The notes under the pieces were generated by a model. That model had not been told where the DNA came from, searched no databases, and was given only the letters and a program-made list of their open reading frames with translations. Positions 1 to 6,922 of a stretch of 10,000 nucleotides of DNA are shown here, piece after piece. Where the stretch lies: assembly GCA_009760855.2 (NCBI GenBank), contig WPIO01000050.1:897501-907500 (forward strand), given 5' to 3'. The DNA is from Cristatella mucedo (lineage: Eukaryota > Bryozoa > Phylactolaemata > Cristatellidae). Numbering within the stretch: position 1 is the stretch's first letter; every line of letters begins with the position of its first letter. Both the position numbers and the translations under genes were made by a program.

Positions 1-210
1 TGGCAGTGTGGTCCTGTTGATAAGTACAATCGTTGCCTAGCTGTTGCAATGCACTCGGCTCATTACGGTAGCCCGGGATCATCAGGTAGCCCTCTGCGTT
101 CATTCATTGTCCACTGAATGCAGTGAAGGTTGCCTCACATCAGCCGGATGCAAAGCCTCCCCACAGCATGAGGTACCCGGACCCAAACTTCCAGTTGCTT
201 GTACGCATCA
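1..210. other. Unassigned non-coding sequence at left edge
   Basis: I see no coding region, RNA gene or recognised repeat here. The reading frames that cross it are short, lack convincing ATG starts and resemble no family I know. It ends where the 3' tail of LINE family A copy 1 begins, so it is probably the pre-insertion flank. No target-site duplication could be matched by eye. Confidence 0.5.
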
Positions 211-715
211 GTGTAATGTAATGTATAATGTATCTGTTTATAACTCCACAGAGCCACGAAGACTATGTGGGCATTGCGAAGGTGAGTTTTGTATAGCGCA
301 CTCACAGCCACAGTGGCTTTAGGTATGCATTCGGTAGCCAACAGACTTCGTCTCGCGCAGCAAAGAGAAAGTGAGAAGCATAGCTGAGTCAGGAGGACAG
401 TTGAGGTAGTGAGTAGCATAGAAGTAGCAGCTCGGGACCGCTGAAAAGGATGTGTCATAGGTGGCAGCAGGAGAGTAGATGTTGCTGAGTAAGAATTGTA
501 GAGGTGAGCTCCACTGTCTAGGTCCTGAAGATCAAAAGCTTCCGTCACCAAGGCTCTTTAAGCAGAGGAATGGATCAGCTAATTTATTGTCCACACTGGA
601 CCTGAGGGCATCAGAAGGCTGAAACTGGTGCAGCAGTTTCGCTAGGTACGATGAAGCCTGGCCTGGCCATGAATTTGGCCTTGTGTGTCAGCTTAGGAAC
701 TTTTGCTTTGTCCTC
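211..715 (-). mobile_element. LINE family A, copy 1: 5'-truncated non-LTR retrotransposon 3' end
   Basis: This block is the 3' end of a non-LTR retrotransposon lying on the minus strand. It aligns closely by eye with 3055-3410 and 9237-9790. Shared marks, in plus-strand order, are an ATGTAATG-type tail, the stretch TTTGTATAGCGCACTCACAG, a block with GAAGCATAG and GAGTCAGGA, and the reverse complement of a WNSLP-like motif. In minus-strand frames the segment carries broken pieces of the extreme C-terminus of a CR1/L2/Rex1-type reverse transcriptase, including a HPFQRS stretch also found in copy 3. The low-coordinate end carries a (TAATG)n-like tail, as expected of the 3' terminus. Similarity to copy 3 fades after about 715, so it is 5'-truncated or decayed. 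It has no intact coding capacity. Confidence 0.75.
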
Positions 716-920
716 TGTCGCCTACTGCATTCAGATGCCAGTGCTCTTCTCCTGCTATGATGTCAATTAGGCTGCTGTACCAGGCTGGGACACAGGCCTA
801 GCCTGGCACCTGACTAACGGCTGCCATGCACCACTGGCCTCAGGTCGCACCGGCATGCACCGTCGGCTTCAGTTAGTTGTGGCTGCTATAGGGCTATTGA
901 AGCAGTCGAAGTTGCTTCTT
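716..920. other. Unassigned spacer between LINE A copy 1 and the SINE-like repeat
   Basis: No gene, RNA or repeat family was recognised. Similarity to LINE A copy 3 is no longer visible, so this is either flanking DNA or a portion too diverged to align by eye. Confidence 0.4.
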
Positions 921-1109
921 GGTGAGCCGTGATGGCACACTAGGTAAGGCGGTTGCTTTTCACGATCTCGGCCCCGAGGTCGTGGATTCGAATCCTGCGG
1001 TGGGCGATCCTTTATTGCAGCTGCAAGCTGTGGTGAGAGCCGTAAAGGCTCTTCTGTCGCTATACAAAAAGAGGCTGTTAAATCAGCTAGTATTTATTTA
1101 TTTATTTAA
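921..1109 (+). mobile_element. tRNA-derived SINE-like repeat, copy 1
   Basis: The head resembles a tRNA. A polymerase III A-box-like TGGCACACTAGG is at 933-944, one base off the usual pattern. A B-box-like GGATTCGAATCC is at 984-995, with 39 bases between them. A body of about 90 bases follows and ends in a (ATTT)n tail at about 1090-1108, the layout of a tRNA-head SINE. A second copy at 8403-8555 aligns in the head (AGGTCGTGG then an RRYCCTGYGG-like end), in the body (CTCTT then CTATACA-AAAA) and in the tail type. Tail, body and a matching second copy argue against a functional tRNA. The anticodon region has become a near-perfect hairpin (962-983), so the parent tRNA is not identifiable. A decayed tRNA pseudogene beside an unrelated A-rich tract is the alternative. 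Confidence 0.6.
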
Positions 1110-1826
1110 GCATGTCGGTCGGACCGTCAGAAAAATTGCCAGCCTGCCCCACCGACCATTGTGCAGCTAAGCCATAGCTCAGATGGTGTACTTGCCAGCC
1201 TGCCCTGCTGGTTGATCTTAGATGCACTGGCAGCCAGCCAGCTCTGCTAGCTGGTCTTCCATACACAGGCCGGGTGGTAGTAACTTGTCGTGCTAACTGT
1301 TAGTATCCTTTTCTTAGTGCAGAGCTGGCTAGCAGACTGGCTGTTGTCTGCTTCGCCTGGCATTCGCTAGCGTATTAGCTCTGCATTGGTACCGCTTTTG
1401 GATGGCTTTTGTACAATAGCTGCAGCAATAGTTCTAAAACGTGGCAATAGTGCCTTAAGTAAACTGAGGCACTTGGCATGTGCTGGAAAGCCTAAGTAGG
1501 AAGTATTTCATTTAGATGGCCCGGAGCTGTGTGACAAGTGCAGTGGTCGTGACTTACAAGCATACCTGCAGAGATTCGCACAGGTTGTCAGCGTCCTTTT
1601 GCACCGCCCAGAAGAATGCCGGTGCTGTCAAGACGTGATGTCGAAAACGCTCAGAGTGGCTTGGGCTAAATACAAGCCTCGTGTCCCAGCTAGCCGGCCG
1701 ATGTGCTCGTCAAGCGAATGGTCATTCGGGAACAGGACACCTAGGCTTTCATTTCATTTTCATGCATGCAGAGGCTACATGAGGCTTGCTGGCCGATCCA
1801 CTTTTGAAGGCTAGGCTTTCCAGGTT
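1110..1826. other. Unassigned non-coding sequence
   Basis: About 700 bases with no recognised gene, RNA or repeat. The forms GCCAGCCTGCCC and GCCAGCCAGC recur at about 1139-1225, which gives a low-grade repetitive look. Open frames here, including the one spanning 1599-1814, have no family resemblance, begin at non-ATG codons and do not look coding. Confidence 0.5.
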
Positions 1827-1871
1827 CAGTGCCCCTGCCACTCCCCCCCAGGCTGCTAACAAGTCGTGCTG

Positions 1872-1927
<56 letters not shown>

Positions 1928-1929
1928 AC

Positions 1930-2003
<74 letters not shown>

Positions 2004-2046
2004 CAGCACGACTTGTTAGCAGCCGGGGGGAGTGGCAGGGGCACTG
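1827..2046. repeat. Large AT-centred palindrome (cruciform-forming inverted repeat)
   Basis: The arm at 1827-1874 is the reverse complement of 2001-2046. The only difference I see is a two-base indel in the C-run (C7 plus A on the left, C6 on the right). Between them lies an alternating TA tract at about 1874-2000, itself self-complementary, interrupted once by CGGTACATAA at about 1924-1933. The whole 220 bp could fold into one long hairpin or cruciform. The runs of Y-I-Y-I seen in all frames are translation artefacts of (TA)n. The architecture resembles palindromic AT-rich repeats, known from human translocation breakpoints. A foldback-type element or a locally created inverted duplication is also possible. 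Confidence 0.9.
1874..2000. repeat. (TA)n microsatellite, interrupted once
   Basis: Alternating TA of roughly 50 bases (1874-1923) and roughly 67 bases (1934-2000) flanks a short CGGTACATAA interruption. It forms the centre of the palindrome at 1827-2046. Assembly length is unreliable for such tracts. Confidence 0.95.
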
Positions 2047-2079
2047 CCGAGCTAGTGGCAGGTGCACTGCCACTAGCTC
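2031..2079. repeat. Local duplication with 13-bp inverted repeat beside the palindrome
   Basis: The 18 bases at 2031-2048, the end of the palindrome's right arm, recur at 2054-2071 with one mismatch, an offset of 23. The second unit extends into a perfect 13-bp inverted repeat, GAGCTAGTGGCAG at 2049-2061 and its complement at 2067-2079, with a 5-base spacer. The left arm has no equivalent, so this change happened on one side only. Confidence 0.8.
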
Positions 2080-2530
2080 TGGCTGCCTGTCAGCTCTGTT
2101 CATAGCAACCACCTGGGCGTGGCAGGCCTAGCTCAGGCTAAGGTCTGTTTGCCTATTTTAGCTCTGGGTTATTAGATGCACAGCTTGGAGCGCTGAGAGA
2201 GGGGAGGGACCAGCGCTTGAACTGCACTGTCTCCACGCTCACTCTAAAGGCGCTGAGGTTTTCGTGATCCCGGGCTCTGTCTTCCGCCATAGCTCGTTTG
2301 CAAGCATTTAGGCTAGAGCAGCCCCTCTCTTCCTCCCTCCCAGTACAGGTGTCAGCTAGGGAGTCCTGGGCTCGGTGCTCAGCCAAGCTCGATCTGGGCT
2401 CGGTGCTCAGCCAAGCTCGATCCTGCGCTCGGCGGCCCAACGGTCGTTTTCTACTCGTGCTTCTCTCCAGCTGCCACTGCAGACCTCATAGTCTCTGCCT
2501 CAGTTCCTCCTCTCCAAGGCCTCTTCTTCT
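2080..2530. other. Unassigned sequence upstream of the STIM exon, with a perfect 28-bp tandem duplication
   Basis: No exon could be identified. From about 2440 it becomes pyrimidine-rich. A perfect 28-bp direct duplication occupies 2367-2394 and 2395-2422, and a partial, diverged third start (CTGCGCTCGG) follows. A frame-2 stop at 2489-2491 bounds how far upstream the STIM reading frame could extend, and no in-frame ATG lies between it and the EF-hand. If this is the intron before the STIM exon, the signal-peptide exon lies further upstream and was not found in this window. Confidence 0.5.
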
Positions 2531-2560
2531 GTTGCTGCTGCTGCCGCCGCTGCTGCTGCG
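2531..2560 (+). repeat. GCN trinucleotide repeat
   Basis: A run of GCT and GCC units interrupted by no other codon in the frame of the downstream STIM exon. Read in that frame it would give nine consecutive alanines, but it lies upstream of the likely splice acceptors, so translation is doubtful. Confidence 0.85.
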
Positions 2561-2651
2561 TGTGAAATTGCAGCCCTCGCCGGCTGCCGTGGCCATTTGA
2601 GTGGGCAGTGGCTTGCGTGCGCTCGCACACCGTGCTGTGAGCTTGCTTGCG

Positions 2652-2663
2652 CTCTCTGTCCAG
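2652..2663 (+). promoter_or_regulatory. Candidate 3' splice site of the STIM exon
   Basis: CTCTCTGTCCAG ends in AG after a pyrimidine-rich run. Splicing here would give a phase-1 entry into the exon. Competing AGs at 2503, 2681 and 2700 remain possible in the same open frame. Confidence 0.45.
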
Positions 2664-2827
2664 GGTCCGCCTCAGCCGCAGAATCTGGAGCGCAGAGCAG
2701 TCCGAAGTGCGCGCAGGGCGACTTTGTGTGCGAGAAGGAGCGATTTGCCTTCGAAGCCATCCGGGAGCTGCACGGACAGCTGGACGACGACAAGAACGGC
2801 GACATCGATACGAGCGAGAGCGAAGAG
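2664..2827 (+). CDS. Stim: STIM (stromal interaction molecule) exon: luminal cysteine pair and canonical EF-hand, partial gene
   Basis: STIM is a single-pass endoplasmic-reticulum protein that senses luminal calcium through its EF-hand and opens Orai channels for store-operated calcium entry. The frame reads CAQGDFVCEKERFAFEAIRE and then a complete EF loop, DDDKNGDIDTSE, at 2783-2818. Ligand positions 1, 3, 5, 7, 9 and 12 are D, D, N, D, D and E. The closest family match I know is the STIM1 segment around the C49/C56 pair and the loop beginning at D76. The six-residue spacing between the two cysteines is the same here. The exon ends after GAAGAG at 2827, followed by a strong donor GTAGGT, so the intron is phase 0. 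The 5' boundary is uncertain: AG acceptors end at 2503, 2663, 2681 and 2700. I chose 2663 for its pyrimidine-rich CTCTCTGTCCAG. The following hidden EF-hand and SAM exons were not seen downstream. Confidence 0.82.
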
Positions 2828-2833
2828 GTAGGT
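2825..2833 (+). promoter_or_regulatory. 5' splice site (donor) of the STIM exon
   Basis: GAG|GTAGGT is close to the metazoan donor consensus MAG|GTRAGT. It falls exactly between codons, and similarity to STIM stops at this point, which supports it as the real exon end. Confidence 0.8.
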
Positions 2834-3054
2834 TCGGGCCGGCCTCAGGTTGGGCATACGAAGCAGAAGTGGCCCGACCGGCCCGAAGCAGACTGGTGTT
2901 TGGACCGGCCTCGGGTTGGGCAGCTGGTGGTGGCTTTCCGCATGCACCGCCTTTGTCATCGCGCAGGCGCCAGGGAGGGCAGGTAGGCCACCACCGTGGC
3001 GACCGGTCAGCCCTGTGCGGCGCGTGCCCACAGCAAATGCACCGCGGCTGGTGC
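2828..3054 (+). other. Start of the intron after the STIM EF-hand exon
   Basis: GC-rich and CpG-rich intronic sequence. It holds an imperfect 18-base direct repeat, CCGGCCTC(A/G)GGTTGGGCA, at 2839-2856 and 2905-2922, an offset of 66 bases. No next STIM exon is visible before LINE A copy 2 begins at 3055. Confidence 0.6.
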
Positions 3055-3410
3055 ATGTAATGCATCTCCGTCTGTAACTCCACAAAGACTATGTGGGTGC
3101 TACACGGGAGAGTTTTATGTAGCGCACTCACAGCCTAAGCAGCTTTTGGTACGCATTCGGTAGCCAAGAGACTTCGTTACTTAACAAAGGTAAAGTGGGA
3201 AGCATAGTAGAGTCAGGAGAGCAGTTGAGATAGTGAGTAGCATGGAAGTAGCAGCTCAGGACCTCTTGAAAGGATGTGCCATAGTCGGCAGCAGAAGAGT
3301 AGTTGTCGTTGCGTAAGAATCGTGGAAGCGAGTTCCACATTCTAGGACCTGCAGAGCTGAAGCTTCTGTCGCCAGCGGTCTTTAAGTGGAGGCTTTGGAG
3401 CAGCTACATG
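3055..3410 (-). mobile_element. LINE family A, copy 2: 5'-truncated non-LTR retrotransposon 3' end
   Basis: This is the same element end as at 211-715 and 9237-9790. It starts at a short ATGTAATG tail and carries ACTCCACAAAGACTATGTGG, the GAAGCATAG block and the reverse complement of a WNSLPRFLRN motif. That motif is the last conserved box of CR1/L2/Rex1-type reverse transcriptases, read on the minus strand at 3128-3340. Alignment to the other copies ends near the CAGCTACATG at 3401-3410. It sits about 230 bases into the intron after the STIM exon, antisense to it. It encodes nothing complete. Confidence 0.78.
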
Positions 3411-4185
3411 AGTGCGTGTGTGCGTGCATGCGGTGGTGGAACCGCCGAGGCCATGCGTAGATGAGAATGAAAGCGTGGGTACATTGCACGGCTACGTCTT
3501 GTCAGCCCCGAAGGAAATCCCCCAGGATTGTTGACACCGAAACACCCCTGAGTGAGTGAGGGGCTAGCTGCTTTATGGAGCTGCCTTGGGCAGTACAGTG
3601 CATGGACCTTTTACAAATAGGGCCGTGGGAGCTCTGTAAATTGAGCTTCCCGCTGGCTGCTCAGGCATTGCATGGTGCCATTCAGTGGTCAGCGTGTAGC
3701 ATTGCCTGTACACAGGTATCCGGCCAGGCCGCCTGTGTACAGGCTCGGCAAAAATGGGTTGACAGCTCCCGATTTTATCCAGTGAGCGATCTTCATGCAG
3801 TGGCCGGCTGGGAGGCATTGGATGACAGGTCTGCAGGCAGCAGGCCTGTAGGTCTGGCCTAAACAGGATCTTAGCTGTCTTCTGCTTACTCCAAGGGGAT
3901 GGGTAAGGGGGAGCTTGGGTGGGCCTCCAACTGTTCTGCTCCAACCTGTCACTGTTAACTTTGAACTGGCCCCAGAAGTCGCACGGAAGCGCGTGTGCTT
4001 TTTGACGGTTCTTGACAGCGGCGCGTGTGCAAGCTTTGAAGCTGATTCTAGAGCAGAATCAGTGAGCAGAGTTTCAGCGAACAGCTTAGGCTAGCCCAGA
4101 CATGCGAGGCGACACCTGAGCTAGCACCAGTCCATAAACCGTTTACTGCCACATTGAAGCTGCTGCAAACTGCTCTGTGAATAGT
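3411..4185. other. Unassigned sequence, containing a perfect 13-bp inverted repeat
   Basis: No gene or known repeat was recognised in nearly 800 bases. A perfect 13-bp inverted repeat, GCCTGTACACAGG at 3704-3716 and its complement at 3732-3744, has a 15-base spacer. A smaller one, CTGATTCT at 4042-4049 and its complement at 4055-4062, follows. Open frames on both strands between 3573 and 3952 are of similar length and lack family resemblance, so I do not call a gene. Confidence 0.45.
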
Positions 4186-4250
4186 GATACTAATGCGAAT
4201 ACATTTGTATAGCGCCCTCGGAGAACTGAGTCTCGTTGTAGGCACCAGTT
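4186..4250 (-). mobile_element. LINE family B-type 3'-end fragment
   Basis: The segment with ACATTTGTATAGCGCCCTCG and GAGAACTGAGTCTC matches the two 3'-end units of LINE B copy 1 near 6564-6620 and 6684-6725, which share GCGCCCTCAG(A/C)GAACTCAATCTC. Only about 65 bases align. It is a severely truncated copy or a related non-autonomous element that uses the same 3' end. Confidence 0.6.
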
Positions 4251-5366
4251 TCCTTAGGCTGCTGGTCACCCTTGTAGGCCTTCTGGCGTGCGGCAAATAC
4301 TGGTGAAGCCTGGAGGCTGGAATCGCAGGCTAATGACTTGTAGGCGTGCAGCACCAATGCACGCACGTGTGCCGTCGGTAGCGAAAAACAGCAGCAGCTG
4401 TGGAGAGCGCCCATACCTCAAGATGGCGCGAGTTCATTTTGTAGCGCAGAGCAATCCATTCGACACCTACCGAGTGCTACAGATGTCCAGCACTTGTTGT
4501 GTCGTTGCACACCTCTTGTCCAACGGTGGGAGCACAGCACGATCGCAGGTCAAAGCATATTTAGCAGAGCATGCTTATCACAAGATTTAGGCTTTTATGT
4601 CTTCCAGCGACATATAGACATATATGCATTACAAGTTCTTAATGATTTATATTCAGAAACTGCCACTCCCTTCTCAGCAGTCATAGTGTGACTGATGTAG
4701 CAAGCCGATGTTTCAAAAGCACTGCTCTGCATCCAATCTGTCTTGACAGGTCTCTTAGCCAATGGTGCCGAGTTCCTTCTCCCCTACCTTCTGGTCTGGT
4801 CAACGTAGATCAATAGCTTTTTGGCAGCCAGGGTGGTGCCATACCTTTCGTCAGTTTGCAAAGCCTAGCTCATATCGAATGTTTGGTAGCCGGAATAGTG
4901 CAGCTGTAGAGCCTTCTTGCACACATCCTCTTTTAACACTTCTCTTGAGGACCTTGTCCTTAAAACAGACCTCGGCCACCTCGTCTGCCGGTCACCAATG
5001 GTATTGAAGGTTCCATCTGAAAGTGGTGTGGGACGCCATCTCATCCTTTATGATTGACCGAAAGCCGAGCCGTGGGTTAAAATGCTGGTTCACCAAAAAT
5101 GTTTCTGTATGCACTCCATAGGCTTTTATGCACGATGTCGGAACCACTGTACTACACGGGCAAGAATCTGTGTTTTTAATTGTTTTTATCGATTTTATAA
5201 TTTTATGTATTAATTTTATTTATTATCAATATCTGTATTTTGCGAGCTGCCAGCTGCAGATGGGATATGCAGTTGGGCGCGGCTAGCAAAAAAGCGATGT
5301 GAGGTGTGCAGCAGCTGATGCTGAGCAGAGCCGAGCAGCACATATGTCCAGCAAACTCTCGATGAT
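4251..5366. other. Unassigned 1.1-kb stretch with an AT-rich block
   Basis: No gene is called. A T-rich, low-complexity block at about 5171-5237 (runs such as TTTTTATCGATTTTATAATT) breaks the otherwise balanced composition and could be an old 3' end or tail. Plus-strand frames from about 4494 to 4691 and 4762 to 5007 stay open, but they show no motif I can name and begin at non-ATG or poorly supported starts. A decayed transposon is a reasonable guess, without positive evidence. Confidence 0.4.
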
Positions 5367-6342
5367 TCAGTAGGAGAAGACGGTGCCTGCTAGCCAGCTG
5401 CTCACAGTCGCCTGGATTGATTCATTTGGCCAATTGTACTTTGAAGCCATCCGGCCATCTTTGCAGCTCCAGTCCGCTTTCTCGTTGGCTTTCTCCTTTT
5501 CTCGCACTGGCGCTTGCCACTTGATAAGCTGTACAGGTGGCAACTTACTGGGCCGATCCATGTCTATAGCTGACTTGATTCCGATCCACACCAACTTCAC
5601 TGTGCTTTAGGCCATCATGCTGCTTATACTTCTGCGTGTATCTCCGAAAAGACTGCTGGCCGACAGAAGTCTCATTCATGTTCTGAGGCCCGTCGACATA
5701 CGCATTCGAGTCTGCAATGCCAGGAATCTGATGCAGCAACCCAATGGCCTCGCTGGGAAAGGAGCCCCAAACCACGATTCTACCATCGTCGTAGTTTTTG
5801 ACAGTGTGCTGCTGGCCGTCATCCCGGCACCACTCACCCTTTTCTCTCTCAGCTGATCTCGGAAGCAGTTTTTATTGTGTGTCCAGTGAAGAAACATTTT
5901 CCTGGCTGCCAGTCCAACAGACCGAGAGATAGACTTTGGCCGTGTCGGTGAAGAGAGCTCGGCGCTGCCGAGCTCTCTTCACCGATCTCTGAAAGATGCT
6001 CTTGCACAGTCGGTGAGCCGGCCATTTTCCGGCCAGCCGCCGCCTCCGTGATGGCGGCTCCCAGTGCCACCGAGATAGGCACAGGAAGCATGCCTTTCTG
6101 CCGGAGAGTGATCAGTGTTTTCAGTGGCAGTTCCCTCGGACTGTGACTCGTTGATTAAGAGTCGGTGATTAGGTAGCTATAGCTCGACGCTTTTCCCTTC
6201 TGCAATTCTTAGCCAGGTTGCCAGCAGCCACTCTGTCTTCACTCACTCCAAGGAGGCAAGCAATCTTTCTTTTACAAATGCCTTGATTACGAAGTGCTTG
6301 CAAAATGCCCTCATTGGGCTTGCCATGCCCCATGGTCTTCAT
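5367..6342 (-). pseudogene. Tc1/mariner-family transposase, nearly full length, multiply frameshifted
   Basis: Tc1/mariner transposases cut and paste their element with a DDE catalytic triad. Read on the minus strand, a plausible start MKTMGHGKPNEG lies at 6342, followed by a helix-turn-helix with IACLLGVSEDRV (about 6229-6265). A TVQEHLSEIG stretch resembling the second helix-turn-helix and a RKMFLHWTHNKN linker (about 5890) come next. Then follow TVKNYDDGRIVVWGSF (5758-5802), QHDGLKHS (5602-5622) and DRPSKLPPVQLIKW (5517-5558). The frame ends as VFSY with a stop at 5367. The order and the 976-bp length match Tc1 enzymes of about 340 residues. At least three frameshifts are needed. The catalytic Asp of QHD remains, but the glutamate of the usual NPIE box is lysine (codon 5520-5522), and the D-to-E spacing is about 30 rather than 34 residues. 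No terminal inverted repeats were found by eye. It is dead. Confidence 0.8.
5945..5985. repeat. Perfect 19-bp-arm hairpin within the Tc1 relic
   Basis: Positions 5945-5963 and 5967-5985 are exact reverse complements separated by GCT. The hairpin falls between the second helix-turn-helix-like segment and the linker, where the reading frame also breaks. This suggests that one arm is an inverted local copy of the other rather than original coding sequence. Confidence 0.95.
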
Positions 6343-6550
6343 GTTTCACATAGGTTGCTAACTACCTCCAAAGTGGTCTTATCCTTGAAACTTGGGCCCA
6401 TTTAGAAAAATTAAAAACTCTATTCGGTTGAAGTGGCCGATTTGTCATACATTTCTCCCAGTGTCGTGATCTTAAAGCAGGGCCTGAGCAACATAGTTTT
6501 GAATTAAATTCTCTTGTCCTGCTCTTATTTCCCGGGTTGTTAGATTTAAG
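6343..6550. other. Spacer between the Tc1 relic and LINE B copy 1
   Basis: Probably includes the 5' untranslated part and outer end of the Tc1-like element, but no inverted repeat matching the region below 5366 was found. No other feature was seen. Confidence 0.4.
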
Positions 6551-6766
6551 TAATAATAATAATGAGACATTTAATCAAGCGCCCTCAGAGAACTCAATCT
6601 CTTTCTAGGCACTTTACATTTGCTGCAAACGAAGCACGATCGAATGGTTAATAGTAGTAATAATAATAATAATAATAATAATGCACTTGATAAAGCGCCC
6701 TCAGCGAACTCAATCTCTCTCCAGGCGCTTTGCGTTCGCTGCAAAGAGAAGTGTAATTGAATGGTG
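6551..6766 (-). repeat. Tandemly duplicated LINE B 3' end with (TAA)n tails
   Basis: Two units of about 100 bases each begin with a TAA run (6551-6562 and about 6652-6682). They continue with similar sequence through GCGCCCTCAG, AACTCAATCTCT, AGGC(A/G)CTTT and GCTGCAAA. The second TAA run is longer. The arrangement is either a tail-into-tail insertion of a second, very short copy or slippage at the tail during reverse transcription. Confidence 0.85.
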
Positions 6767-6922
6767 AGTCATATCATGCTTGATAAACAAACAAAATGAA
6801 TAGCATGGTTAGGGGTGACATGCACAGGGTCAACATGCAAATGTGGTTAGTGGCATGCATGCACAGTGTCAGCACCCATGAGCACATAAAGGACGAATCA
6901 CAGGGACCCACTAAATGCTGTC

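Noticed and set aside
135-551. 138-codon minus-strand open frame as a gene
   Set aside because: It lies within LINE A copy 1 and contains only frame-shifted scraps of the LINE reverse transcriptase C-terminus and tail.
921-1000. A functional tRNA gene
   Set aside because: A mismatch in the A box, a broken T-stem pair, no convincing acceptor stem and a hairpin replacing the anticodon arm, together with a body, a tail and a second copy, point to a SINE-like repeat.
1741-2112. Long Tyr-Ile repeat open frames on both strands
   Set aside because: They are translations of the (TA)n tract, open in every frame because TATATA encodes Y-I. They are not proteins.
2298-2600. Leu-rich frame (LLLLLLL near 2520-2540) as the STIM signal peptide
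   Set aside because: It starts at a TTG, has no ATG and is in a different frame from the EF-hand. The leucine run comes from a CTT/CTG microsatellite-like stretch.
2451-3131. 226-codon minus-strand open frame opposite the STIM exon
   Set aside because: It is Arg-, Gln- and Ala-rich without family resemblance, and it overlaps a plus-strand exon with clear homology. It is a GC-rich shadow frame.
3573-3952. Candidate gene on the minus or plus strand
   Set aside because: Frames of similar length are open on both strands, none resembles a known protein, and there is no splice or start support.
6551-6766. CRISPR-like array
   Set aside because: Only two units with (TAA)n between them, inside a eukaryotic LINE tail. 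There are no regular spacers.
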